Shown one piece after another: positions 1-6,868 of a stretch of 39,212 bases of DNA (positions within the stretch are counted from its first letter, which is position 1; every line of letters begins with the position of its first letter). A model generated the notes under the pieces. It searched no databases. It was not told where the DNA came from and saw only the letters and a program-made list of their open reading frames with translations. This DNA is from Victivallales bacterium (lineage in GTDB: Bacteria > Verrucomicrobiota > Lentisphaeria > Victivallales > GWF2-38-69): NCBI GenBank assembly GCA_021733985.1, contig JAIPJT010000025.1, forward strand, positions 1 to 39,212, in the 5' to 3' direction. The position numbers and the translations under genes were made by a program.

Positions 1-162
1 ATAATTAAGAACATCCACCTTATATCTCTTTACCATAAGTTGAAGGTATTTTATATATAAATCGCGATATTTTGAAAATTTAAACAGATAAGAACGCCTA
101 TGGCATCTATGTGTAATATGGTAGCAACTCTCATCGATCCAAATTCTTCTTTGGCGTGGCAT
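1..162 (-). CDS. REP-associated Y1 transposase, N-terminal part only (window edge)
   Basis: This is the first 54 codons of a second copy of the Y1 transposase at 2100-2849; the start codon is at 160-162. The readable residues match copy 2 except for Gly11 changed to Glu. The HxH catalytic motif and tyrosine would lie beyond the window edge, so it cannot be said whether this copy is intact. The near-identity of the two copies suggests recent movement or gene conversion. Confidence 0.8.
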   Translation of the reverse strand, partial: MPRQRRIWIDESCYHITHRCHRRSYLFKFSKYRDLYIKYLQLMVKRYKVDVLNY

Positions 163-331
163 ATATTGTATATAATCCCTAAGTATAAATAATATTAATT
201 TAGATTTAGCATAATATCTTAAATTGCATTTTCAATGCTGTTTTATTGCTCTAAGAGCCTTAATAAATGTATTTAAAATATTTATATATTTATCTATAAG
301 TATGTTATATGTTTTGAATCCGGTCAGACCC
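1..331 (-). mobile_element. REP-associated transposase element, copy 1 (cut by window edge)
   Basis: Positions 1-331 align without gaps to 2688-3018, with about five mismatches. The aligned part covers the start of the transposase gene and its upstream flank. It ends at the inverted-repeat end GTCAGACCC at 323-331, followed one base later by CTTTATG (333-339), the same heptamer that borders copy 2. The rest of the element lies left of the window. It has the same orientation as copy 2, so the symporter gene at 419-1846 lies between direct repeats. Confidence 0.85.
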
Positions 332-418
332 CCTTTATGTCCTTTATGTTTATACCTTTATGTTAAAAAAGGCAAAACTTACTGCCTCGCATCAACAGCC
401 TCAAAATCAACTGCGTTA

Positions 419-1846
419 TTAAGAATTATGTATTTCAATCTTTTTTGAGGGGAACAGTTTTGTAAAGACAACGAAGGCTATCAAGCTTGAAATAAGGCCT
501 GTAAAAATTGGTTCAAATTCAAAAAAATCAGGTATAATGTTTTTCTCCATCAGTACCATAATTGAACTTCCGACGATTATACTTCCCATTGCTCCGCTCC
601 AGCTGGCCGATTTCCAGTAGTGTCCAAGTACATACGGCATAAAAAATCCTGATGCCCTCAATGAGAATGAAAACATTAAAACAGCAATAATGCTTTGAGT
701 ATTCATTATTGCAACGATTACTCCAATAACACCTATAATACACATTGTCAGCTTTGTCATAATTAGTGTATGTTTGTCAGAAGCTTTTTTATTAATATAA
801 ACTCTGTATATGTCATTTGAAAAAATTGAACCTGCACCAAGCAGGTCAGAAGAAGCACTTGACATTGTCGCAGAAATCAAACCGGCAAAAAGTATTCCTA
901 CAAGGAACTTAGGCATAGTCTGGATTGCCAGCGTAGGCAGTGCATATCTTGCCCCGTTCTGCATAATAGAACTGCCGTCAACGACTCCCTGCTGTACAAG
1001 GGCGAATGTAATCAGTCCGAGTATTGCCGGAATAAACGCAAAAAGAATAAAAACTAATGAGGCAAGCAGTGAACCCTTAACCGCTGCTTTTTCATCTTTT
1101 GCAGCAAAATATCTCTGGACAGCCTCCTGTCCCACGGCAAATGAAGTTGTATACATTATAACTAAAGAAATTATTGTTCCCCAGCCAATATTTTTAGTTA
1201 ATGAAAATTTTGTTTCCGGGATGTGACTGGCAATATTTTCCCAGCCGCCACCGCTGTGCAGTGCGAAAGGGATAATAAGAGCCATTCCGAAAACTATTAA
1301 AATCATTTGAATAAAATCTGTCAGCGTAACACTCCAAAGGCCGCCCATTACTGAATATCCTGTTACTACCGCCCCGATAATTAATACAGAAATTAGATAA
1401 TTAAATCCGGTCATTGTCGAGAAAACAACAGCAGAAGCTGTAAACTGAATAGCAGTCAGCCCTATGAGCGGCAGTATCATAATAATCGCGGATATAAAGC
1501 TTGGTGCTTCACCATACCTGTTTCTAAAATATTCCGGAATAGTCCTTACTAAAGAATTTCTAAGTTTAGGAGCAAAGAATGCAAGTACCATAAATGCGAT
1601 AGCCATTGTTACAACATACCATACGGCTCCGAGGCCCCAGTTCCCGTATGCTTTTTCAACAACTCCCATAGAGCTTCCGCCGCCGATTTCCGTTGCGGCA
1701 AGAGTTCCGGCCATCAGTACCGGGCCCAATCTCCTTCCGGCAACAAGGAAGTCATCATTTGATTCAATTTTTGATGATGAAAACCATCCTACTAAAAGCA
1801 AACCGATCAAATAGCAAATTACTATAGTAACAATTACCGGACTCAT
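419..1846 (-). CDS. Sodium:solute symporter (SSS/SSF family)
   Basis: This is a 475-aa polytopic membrane protein, a typical SSS length, with hydrophobic segments spread along the whole chain. Recognisable SSS features are the N-terminal GRRLGP stretch (about residues 37-42), the GGLWSVTLTDFIQ motif (about 168-180), and the Ser/Thr-rich SATMSSASSDLL stretch that in PutP-type carriers lines the Na2 site. It probably couples Na+ entry to uptake of an organic solute across the inner membrane; the substrate cannot be read from sequence. The start is supported by GGGAGA seven bases upstream. It stands alone between two REP-associated transposase copies, so the substrate has no pathway context. Family confidence is high, substrate unknown. 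Confidence 0.9.
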   Translation of the reverse strand: MSPVIVTIVICYLIGLLLVGWFSSSKIESNDDFLVAGRRLGPVLMAGTLAATEIGGGSSMGVVEKAYGNWGLGAVWYVVTMAIAFMVLAFFAPKLRNSLVRTIPEYFRNRYGEAPSFISAIIMILPLIGLTAIQFTASAVVFSTMTGFNYLISVLIIGAVVTGYSVMGGLWSVTLTDFIQMILIVFGMALIIPFALHSGGGWENIASHIPETKFSLTKNIGWGTIISLVIMYTTSFAVGQEAVQRYFAAKDEKAAVKGSLLASLVFILFAFIPAILGLITFALVQQGVVDGSSIMQNGARYALPTLAIQTMPKFLVGILFAGLISATMSSASSDLLGAGSIFSNDIYRVYINKKASDKHTLIMTKLTMCIIGVIGVIVAIMNTQSIIAVLMFSFSLRASGFFMPYVLGHYWKSASWSGAMGSIIVGSSIMVLMEKNIIPDFFEFEPIFTGLISSLIAFVVFTKLFPSKKIEIHNS

Positions 1847-1978
1847 TCATTTCTCCCAAATACTTTATTTACAGATAATTTATATAAAACTTAAATTAAA
1901 GTGAGCAAAAAACAAATTTTATATTAAAATTTTTGTAACATAGAAAAAGAGGAAAAGAAAATTAATTTTATCTTTATG

Positions 1979-3018
1979 GGGTCTGACCGGATTCATTGAC
2001 CGGATTCATTGTCTATAATAAGTTTACTTACAACATATATTAACATTATCAGTGTAAATAATACCTCTTAGACGCTTTTTTTGGTACAATTTTGTTATTT
2101 TAATGATTGTAAGTCAAATATGCAGTTTCTTCTTCTGCTATTTTAGAGTATTCATTTTTAATTTTATTTTCAATTTGAGCAAACAATATTTTCTTTTTAC
2201 GCGATGGAAAATTAGCTGAGATAGCTTTAATAAACTCCTTACTGCCAACCGCTGCAGCTTCTGTCCATATTGAGTTTCTACAATGATAATTAAGTTGAAG
2301 TTCATACTCAAGAGTATTAGTATACCAATCTTTAAAAATATTATAGTCAGGCATATTCAGTGAATTTAATAAGCATTTTATATTTATTATTCTATATCTT
2401 TGTTTTGAACCGATAATCTCATGATATCCAGAATGCTTCCATTCAGAAGGATGTGATATAACGCCGGCTCTTATCATATTCATATCAATATAAAAAAGAC
2501 AGCATGACAAATGATAACCATTTTGGATTAAAGTTGAATGATAGCGGTCAGTCCAAAAAGCTCCTTCTCTGTTCTTAATATTGTTATAATCTTGAGCAGT
2601 TCTACTATGTAGATATTGTATGGCTGAAGATATTTCTCCACTATTTTTTGCCCATAGAAGAAGATGGACATGATTTGATGTTACGATATAATTAAGAACA
2701 TCCACCTTATATCTCTTTACCATAAGTTGAAGGTATTTTATATATAAATCGCGATATTTTGAAAATTTAAACAGATAAGAACGCCTATGGCATCTATGTG
2801 TAATATGGTAGCAACTTCCATCGATCCAAATTCTTCTTTGGCGTGGCATATATTGTATATAATCCCTAAGTATAAATAATATTAATTTAGATTTAGCATA
2901 ATATCTTAAATTGCATTTTCAATGCTGTTTTATTGCTCTAAAAGCCTTATTAAATGTATTTAAAATATTTATATATTTATCTATAAGTATGTTATATGTT
3001 TTGAATCCAGTCAGACCC
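1979..3018 (-). mobile_element. REP-associated Y1 transposase element, copy 2 (complete)
   Basis: A 1.04-kb unit bounded by inverted repeats GGGTCTGACCGG (left, 1979-1990) and its near-complement ending GTCAGACCC (right, 3010-3018; one mismatch over 17 bp). The heptamer CTTTATG touches both outer ends (1972-1978 and 3019-3025). Short tandem duplications sit at each end: a 13-bp unit twice at 1984-2009 and a 16-bp unit twice at 3012-3043. The layout, a Y1 transposase between inverted short palindrome-like repeats, is that of a RAYT/REP unit. Because HUH transposases do not make target duplications, CTTTATG is more likely a recognised flank than a TSD. Confidence 0.75.
2100..2849 (-). CDS. REP-associated tyrosine transposase (Y1 / HUH family)
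   Basis: A 249-aa protein of the IS200-like Y1 transposase superfamily, RAYT branch. It carries the HUH metal-binding motif as H60-V-H62 in the stretch SNHVHLLLW. The likely catalytic tyrosine is Tyr120 in YIDMNMIRAG, the counterpart of the usual Y-x-x-NPVRA motif, here with Met in place of Pro. FWTDRYHSTLI (about 98-108) is also typical. Such enzymes nick single-stranded DNA at REP-type hairpins through a 5'-phosphotyrosine. No frameshift or internal stop is visible. It is flanked by inverted repeats, and a near-identical copy begins at the left window edge. Confidence 0.9.
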   Translation of the reverse strand: MPRQRRIWIDGSCYHITHRCHRRSYLFKFSKYRDLYIKYLQLMVKRYKVDVLNYIVTSNHVHLLLWAKNSGEISSAIQYLHSRTAQDYNNIKNREGAFWTDRYHSTLIQNGYHLSCCLFYIDMNMIRAGVISHPSEWKHSGYHEIIGSKQRYRIINIKCLLNSLNMPDYNIFKDWYTNTLEYELQLNYHCRNSIWTEAAAVGSKEFIKAISANFPSRKKKILFAQIENKIKNEYSKIAEEETAYLTYNH

Positions 3019-3088
3019 CTTTATGACCAGACCCCTTTATGACGAGGTTCGGAGCAATGATTTATCAAAATTCTTTTTATCTTTTTAA

Positions 3089-3431
3089 GCCCTGATAAGG
3101 GCGACAGTTTGTAGCCTCGGGTGTAGTGAAACGAAACCCGTGGATACAAATATAAAATATAATCTAAGCCCCCGCAGGGGAGCGATATAACCTTAATCCA
3201 GGAAGTGCTCCAGATCAAAGTTAATCCTGTGCTTTTCAAGAAGCAACTTTAATTCATCTTTAAAAGAAAGCCGTCTATGATGCCCTTCCCGATTTAATAA
3301 ATTTGAGTATGTGTGTCCCATATTTTCTATCGCCTCCCGGCGGGGGCTCTTTAATTTTTTTATTCATTTCTTATCCATGGGTTACGCTACGCTTCACCCG
3401 AGGCTACCAACTGTCATCCTCTAACGAGGAT
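3089..3431. mobile_element. Decayed element: two long inverted arms around a Y1 transposase remnant
   Basis: Two arms of about 95-100 bp are imperfect reverse complements: 3089-3190 on the left and about 3325-3431 on the right. Each arm contains the same three hairpins in mirrored order: a short stem of variable sequence (3089-3102; 3416-3431), a 29-base hairpin with CCTCGGGT/ACCC arms (3115-3143; 3375-3403), and a C/G-run hairpin (3168-3183; about 3332-3347). Stem bases differ between arms while pairing is kept, which suggests selection for structure. The outer right hairpin is followed by six T residues and could also act as a terminator on the plus strand. The core encodes a Y1 transposase C-terminus. 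Confidence 0.65.
3193..3321 (-). pseudogene. C-terminal remnant of an IS200-like Y1 transposase
   Basis: A 42-aa open fragment ends with EGHHRRLSFKDELKLLLEKH and then RINFDLEHFLD. This matches, from memory of the family, the conserved C-terminus of IS200-type transposases (HH, then SFxxE, then LL-K-H-x-I-x-x-D). The catalytic HUH and tyrosine regions are absent; the reading frame runs only about 50 codons before entering the right inverted arm. It is therefore a fossil, unrelated at sequence level to the intact transposase at 2100-2849. The ATG at 3319-3321 is probably just an internal methionine. Confidence 0.55.
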
Positions 3432-3560
3432 TTTTTATTGATAACATTAATTATCTGTATTCAAATTCTCCTTGTTTCTGCGGGTTGTAATAAATTAAAT
3501 CTTTGGGATTGAAGTTTCAAATCAGTTAAATATAGTTCATGAGTAGGAGCATTTATTAAA

Positions 3561-3623
3561 ATGTATAATAATTTTGAAGAATATCTTGTAGGAAATAAAA
3601 TTACTGAAGACAAATATGTTTAA
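3561..3623 (+). pseudogene. Possible N-terminal remnant of a tyrosine recombinase
   Basis: A 20-codon frame starts MYNNFEEYLVGNKITEDKYV and then meets TAA. After the stop the same frame continues FYIHVKR. Together they resemble the N-terminal core-binding segment of integron-integrase-like tyrosine recombinases (F-x-x-YL-x-x-x-I, then a K-x-Y-x-x-(F/Y)YI-x-W pattern), with a stop in place of one residue. TAGGAGC lies 8-13 bases upstream. The match is short and from memory, so this is a weak call; a chance ORF is the alternative. Confidence 0.22.
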
Positions 3624-3641
3624 TTTTATATACACGTAAAA

Positions 3642-3678
3642 CGATTGATTTTTCGAAAAAAATTCGAAAAATCAATCG
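3642..3678. repeat. Perfect 16-bp inverted repeat with 5-base loop
   Basis: The arms 3642-3657 and 3663-3678 are exact reverse complements, starting CGATTGATTTTTCGAA and separated by five A. On the minus strand the stem is followed by TTTT, so it could serve as a terminator for htpG (stop at 3799, about 120 bases upstream on that strand), though the stem is AT-rich. A cruciform or recombination site is another possibility. Confidence 0.6.
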
Positions 3679-3798
3679 CCGTATGTATAAACCCTGAACT
3701 AACCTCTTTCATATATAATAAAGACTGAGCATTTTACAAAAGAGGTTAAACTCTTTGCAGAAAAAAACTTCCGCTAAAGAAAAACAGGTTTATTAGGT

Positions 3799-5757
3799 TT
3801 ATTTATCAGAACCCTTTTCTTTTACTTCTTTATCGAGCCCAAGGACCATTAAATCAGCAACCCTTTTTGAAAAATCAAGAGGATTATCTATAGGACTGCC
3901 TTCAGTCAGTAAAGCCTGGTCATATAAAAGCTCGGCAAATTCACCGATCTTTTTATTCTCTGAATCTACTTCATACAGTTTTTTCATTGATTTCACAATC
4001 GGATGTTCAGAATTCAGCTCCAGGACCCTCTTAGTCTTTGGCATTTCCTGATTCATTGATTTCATTATTCTCTGCATATAGGGGCTCTGATCATAAGCCT
4101 CGCCGACAAGGCAGCATGCACTGTCTGTAAGGCGTTTTGAAAAACGAACTTCCTTAACATTTTCATCCAGTTTCTTCTGTATAACCTCAAGTAAAGTGTT
4201 ATATTCTTTTTTCAGATCTTCGTCTTTTTCTTTGTCATCTTTCTTTTCTTCACCTAAATCTATATCACCTTTACCTACAGCTTTCAGCTGTTTCTTTTCA
4301 TACTCAAACATTCCGGATGCTACAAACTCATCAATCGGGTCAGTCATAAACAGCACGTCGAAACCTTTTGAACGGAAGATTTCCAAATGCGGTGAATTTT
4401 CCAGGACATTTCTTGACTCACCGATAATGTAATAAATATCTTTCTGCTCTGAAGGCATTGTATCAATATATTCTTTCAGTGAAATAAGCTTTCCCGGTTC
4501 CTGGTTCATTGTTTCAAATAGAAGAAGTTCCTGAAGCTTTTCTTTATTAGAGTAATCGGCATAAACACCTTCTTTTATAAAGCGGCCGAACTCCTTAAAG
4601 AACTCTTCATATTTTTCAGGCTTTTTATCTTTTATTTTCTTTAGTTCTCCAATAACTTTGCGAACTATATTTTTCTGTATTTTTTCTATAGTCGGATTAT
4701 CCTGCAGTGTTTCCCTTGAAACATTCAGCGGCAGATCAGAAGAATCAACCACACCGTCAATAAACCTGAGATACTCCGGTACAAGGTTCGGACATTCATC
4801 AGTAATGAAAATCCTTCTTACATATAAATGCAGGTTCTTCTTTTTCGTATCCGGCATAAACATATTAAAAGGATTTTTTGAAGGTATATACAGCAAAGCC
4901 TTAAATTCCGTCTTGCCTTCGGCAGAGAAATGTATAGTTTTAAGTGCATCTTCCGGAGAATGGCTTATATGTTTAAAAAACTGCTGATACTCTTCATCTT
5001 TAATTTCACTTGGATTTCTCAGCCAGATAGCTTTTTGTGAATTTAATACCTCATCCTTCTCAACATCCACATATTCAATATCCTTTTCATCTTTTCCTTC
5101 GGAACCCTCTTTAGGCTCTTTTACTGTATCCTTCATTCTTACAGGGTACTCAATAAAATCAGAATATTTTTTAATTATCTCTTTGATTGTCCATTTCTGA
5201 AGATACTTCTCAGCTTCCTTTTGGAGTTTTAAAGTAATCACCGACCCGTGTTCCTCTTTATCAATATCTTCCAGTGAATACTCGCCGTCTCCCTTAGAAA
5301 TCCACCTGACTCCTTTTCCGTCATAGCCGGCCTTTTTTGTTTCAACTGTTATTTCATCTGCAACCATAAAAGCGGAATAAAAACCTACTCCGAACTGACC
5401 AATAAGCTCGGGAATATCTTTTCCGGCAGCTTTTTGCTCTTCAATAGCCTGCAGGAAAGCTTTAGTTCCGGACTGCGCAATAGTTCCTAAATTTTCAACA
5501 ACTTCGTCACGGGTCATCCCTATACCGTTGTCGGAAATCTTCAAAGTTTTAGCTTTATCATCAACTTCAATTCTTATCCCCCAGTCTTCTGCAAGGGAAG
5601 TGTCTTTCAATGCCTCAAACCTGACTTTATCTATTGCGTCTGCGGCATTAGCTACCAGTTCCCTTAAAAATATATCCTTATTCGTGTATAAAGAGTGAAT
5701 AACCAAATCCAGTACTTTTTGTGTTTCCGCTTCAAATTTCCTTACTTCTTTACTCAT
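3799..5757 (-). CDS. htpG: Molecular chaperone HtpG (Hsp90)
   Basis: A 652-aa cytosolic Hsp90-family ATPase that assists protein folding and remodelling. The N-terminal GHKL ATPase domain shows FLRELVANAADAID (ATP/Mg-binding Glu and Asn), ISDNGIGMTRDEV, GTIAQSGT and GQFGVGFYSAFMV. The middle domain contains NVSRETLQ with the catalytic-loop arginine, and the C-terminal dimerisation domain follows. A Lys/Glu/Asp-rich stretch near residues 215-235 and another near 495-515 are charged linkers. Length fits the family (about 610-650 aa). GGAGAC lies six bases before the start. It is monocistronic, with cobU on the same strand far upstream. No CIRCE-like element was recognised in the upstream gap. 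Confidence 0.97.
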   Translation of the reverse strand: MSKEVRKFEAETQKVLDLVIHSLYTNKDIFLRELVANAADAIDKVRFEALKDTSLAEDWGIRIEVDDKAKTLKISDNGIGMTRDEVVENLGTIAQSGTKAFLQAIEEQKAAGKDIPELIGQFGVGFYSAFMVADEITVETKKAGYDGKGVRWISKGDGEYSLEDIDKEEHGSVITLKLQKEAEKYLQKWTIKEIIKKYSDFIEYPVRMKDTVKEPKEGSEGKDEKDIEYVDVEKDEVLNSQKAIWLRNPSEIKDEEYQQFFKHISHSPEDALKTIHFSAEGKTEFKALLYIPSKNPFNMFMPDTKKKNLHLYVRRIFITDECPNLVPEYLRFIDGVVDSSDLPLNVSRETLQDNPTIEKIQKNIVRKVIGELKKIKDKKPEKYEEFFKEFGRFIKEGVYADYSNKEKLQELLLFETMNQEPGKLISLKEYIDTMPSEQKDIYYIIGESRNVLENSPHLEIFRSKGFDVLFMTDPIDEFVASGMFEYEKKQLKAVGKGDIDLGEEKKDDKEKDEDLKKEYNTLLEVIQKKLDENVKEVRFSKRLTDSACCLVGEAYDQSPYMQRIMKSMNQEMPKTKRVLELNSEHPIVKSMKKLYEVDSENKKIGEFAELLYDQALLTEGSPIDNPLDFSKRVADLMVLGLDKEVKEKGSDK

Positions 5758-6214
5758 TAAATGTCTCCATTTTACATTTTAAATATTTACATTTTAAATT
5801 AATTATAATATAAGAAGGTATAAAGCCCTGATTAACTTAGCAGGAATTAGCAGTATTTATGCCAATGGAATATACTTTAAGCTTTCGTGCAGGTTCTCCT
5901 CCCTGAAAAAATAAATATTATACACAGTATGGCATTTAACAATAATGCTTGATTTACGGCGGTCTCGGAGAGACGCGCCCTACCGATTTGTTTTATTTCT
6001 AAAATTTTGTACAACTGACCATGTCATCAGATATGACAAGAGTTGTGAATTCAAACGAAATTTCAGTTCAAATAGAGTCTTATATTCTTTTCAGAGAACA
6101 CCTAATTACCTTTATCGGGCGTTTCTAAAAAAAAGCCGATCAGCATTTGACAATATGTCTCTTTTTACAAAGTTACAGCTTCAGTATGGGTAATTATGAC
6201 CCGCTTAATAAGAT
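5758..6214. other. Intergenic region between cobU and htpG
   Basis: This 457-base gap contains one copy of the GC-rich hairpin repeat (5941-6003). The remainder is AT-rich and would have to hold the htpG promoter on the minus strand near 5760-5880. The open frame across 5945-6193 on the plus strand runs through the repeat, has no ribosome-binding site, and does not look like a gene. Confidence 0.6.
5941..6003 (+). repeat. Dispersed GC-rich hairpin repeat, copy A
   Basis: A GC-rich hairpin in an AT-rich gap: GGCGGTCTCGGAGAGACGCGCC (5958-5979) folds as GTCTC-GGA-GAGAC with outer GGC/GCC pairs, followed by CTACCG. Flanks match copies B and C (ATGCT-G-AT-T upstream, then a T-rich and ATTT-type tail), although the inner stem has changed in a compensating way. 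Confidence 0.65.
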
Positions 6215-6724
6215 TTATTTAACTTTTAAAGGCAGCCCTGATACCATTAATAATACATCAGTAGCAGCTTCTGCAAGTTTCTGGTTAATATCTCCCAGTA
6301 AATCCCGATAGTCTCTTGCTATTTTATTATCAGGTACTATTCCGAGTCCGACTTCATTCGTAACCATAACAACATCAGCATTAACAGATTGAAGTTTCTC
6401 GCATAGCCTGCGTGATTCGAGTGCTGTATTTTTGTTGTTTAATATCAGATTATTTGCCCATAGTGTAATACAGTCTATAACAATTAAATCCGCATTATTA
6501 TTTTCCGCCTGTTCAACTGCTTTTGCCAGTTCGAATCTTTCTTCCAATGTAGTCCACCTGTCCGAACGTTCAGCTTTGTGATTTTTTATTCTTTCAGCCA
6601 TTTCATCATCCCCCGCCCATGCAGTCGCAATGAAAAACGGTTTGTCGGCTTTTTCTGCAAGTTTCAAACCAAGTTTGCTCTTTCCGCTTCGAACACCACC
6701 CGTAATTAAATATATTTTTCCCAT
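6215..6724 (-). CDS. cobU: Adenosylcobinamide kinase / adenosylcobinamide-phosphate guanylyltransferase
   Basis: A 169-aa bifunctional enzyme of the lower-ligand loop of cobalamin synthesis: it phosphorylates adenosylcobinamide and adds GMP. The P-loop is GGVRSGKS (residues 9-16). The HKAERSDRW segment (about 49-57) holds the family histidine that takes the guanylyl group, and TNEVGLGIVP (about 122-131) is diagnostic. Length is slightly below the usual 175-185 aa. AAGGA lies seven bases before ATG. No other cob/cbi gene is in the window, so it probably serves corrinoid salvage with partners elsewhere. Confidence 0.93.
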   Translation of the reverse strand: MGKIYLITGGVRSGKSKLGLKLAEKADKPFFIATAWAGDDEMAERIKNHKAERSDRWTTLEERFELAKAVEQAENNNADLIVIDCITLWANNLILNNKNTALESRRLCEKLQSVNADVVMVTNEVGLGIVPDNKIARDYRDLLGDINQKLAEAATDVLLMVSGLPLKVK

Positions 6725-6868
6725 GAGTTAATCCTTTCAGGTTTAGAATATTCAATTATGCATTTATATTACTATATACATATTTTCAAATATATTATAT
6801 TCAATATGATTGATTTTCAAAAATACTTAAATAAGTTTAAAATCAATTACATGCAGAAAAGGTAAAAA

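Noticed and set aside
810-1226. Long antisense frames opposite the symporter, fumC, htpG and glnA genes
   Set aside because: They are explained by the reading frame of strongly supported genes on the other strand.
1972-3025. CTTTATG as a target-site duplication
   Set aside because: HUH transposases do not create duplications, and a different copy carries the same heptamer, so it is more likely part of the recognised site.
3021-3239. A 72-codon minus-strand frame and a 69-codon plus-strand frame at 3303-3512
   Set aside because: Both are read across the hairpin arms of the decayed element; the recognisable transposase tail is in another frame.
5945-6193. An 82-codon frame on the plus strand
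   Set aside because: It runs through GC-rich repeat copy A, has no ribosome-binding site and shows no protein-like features.
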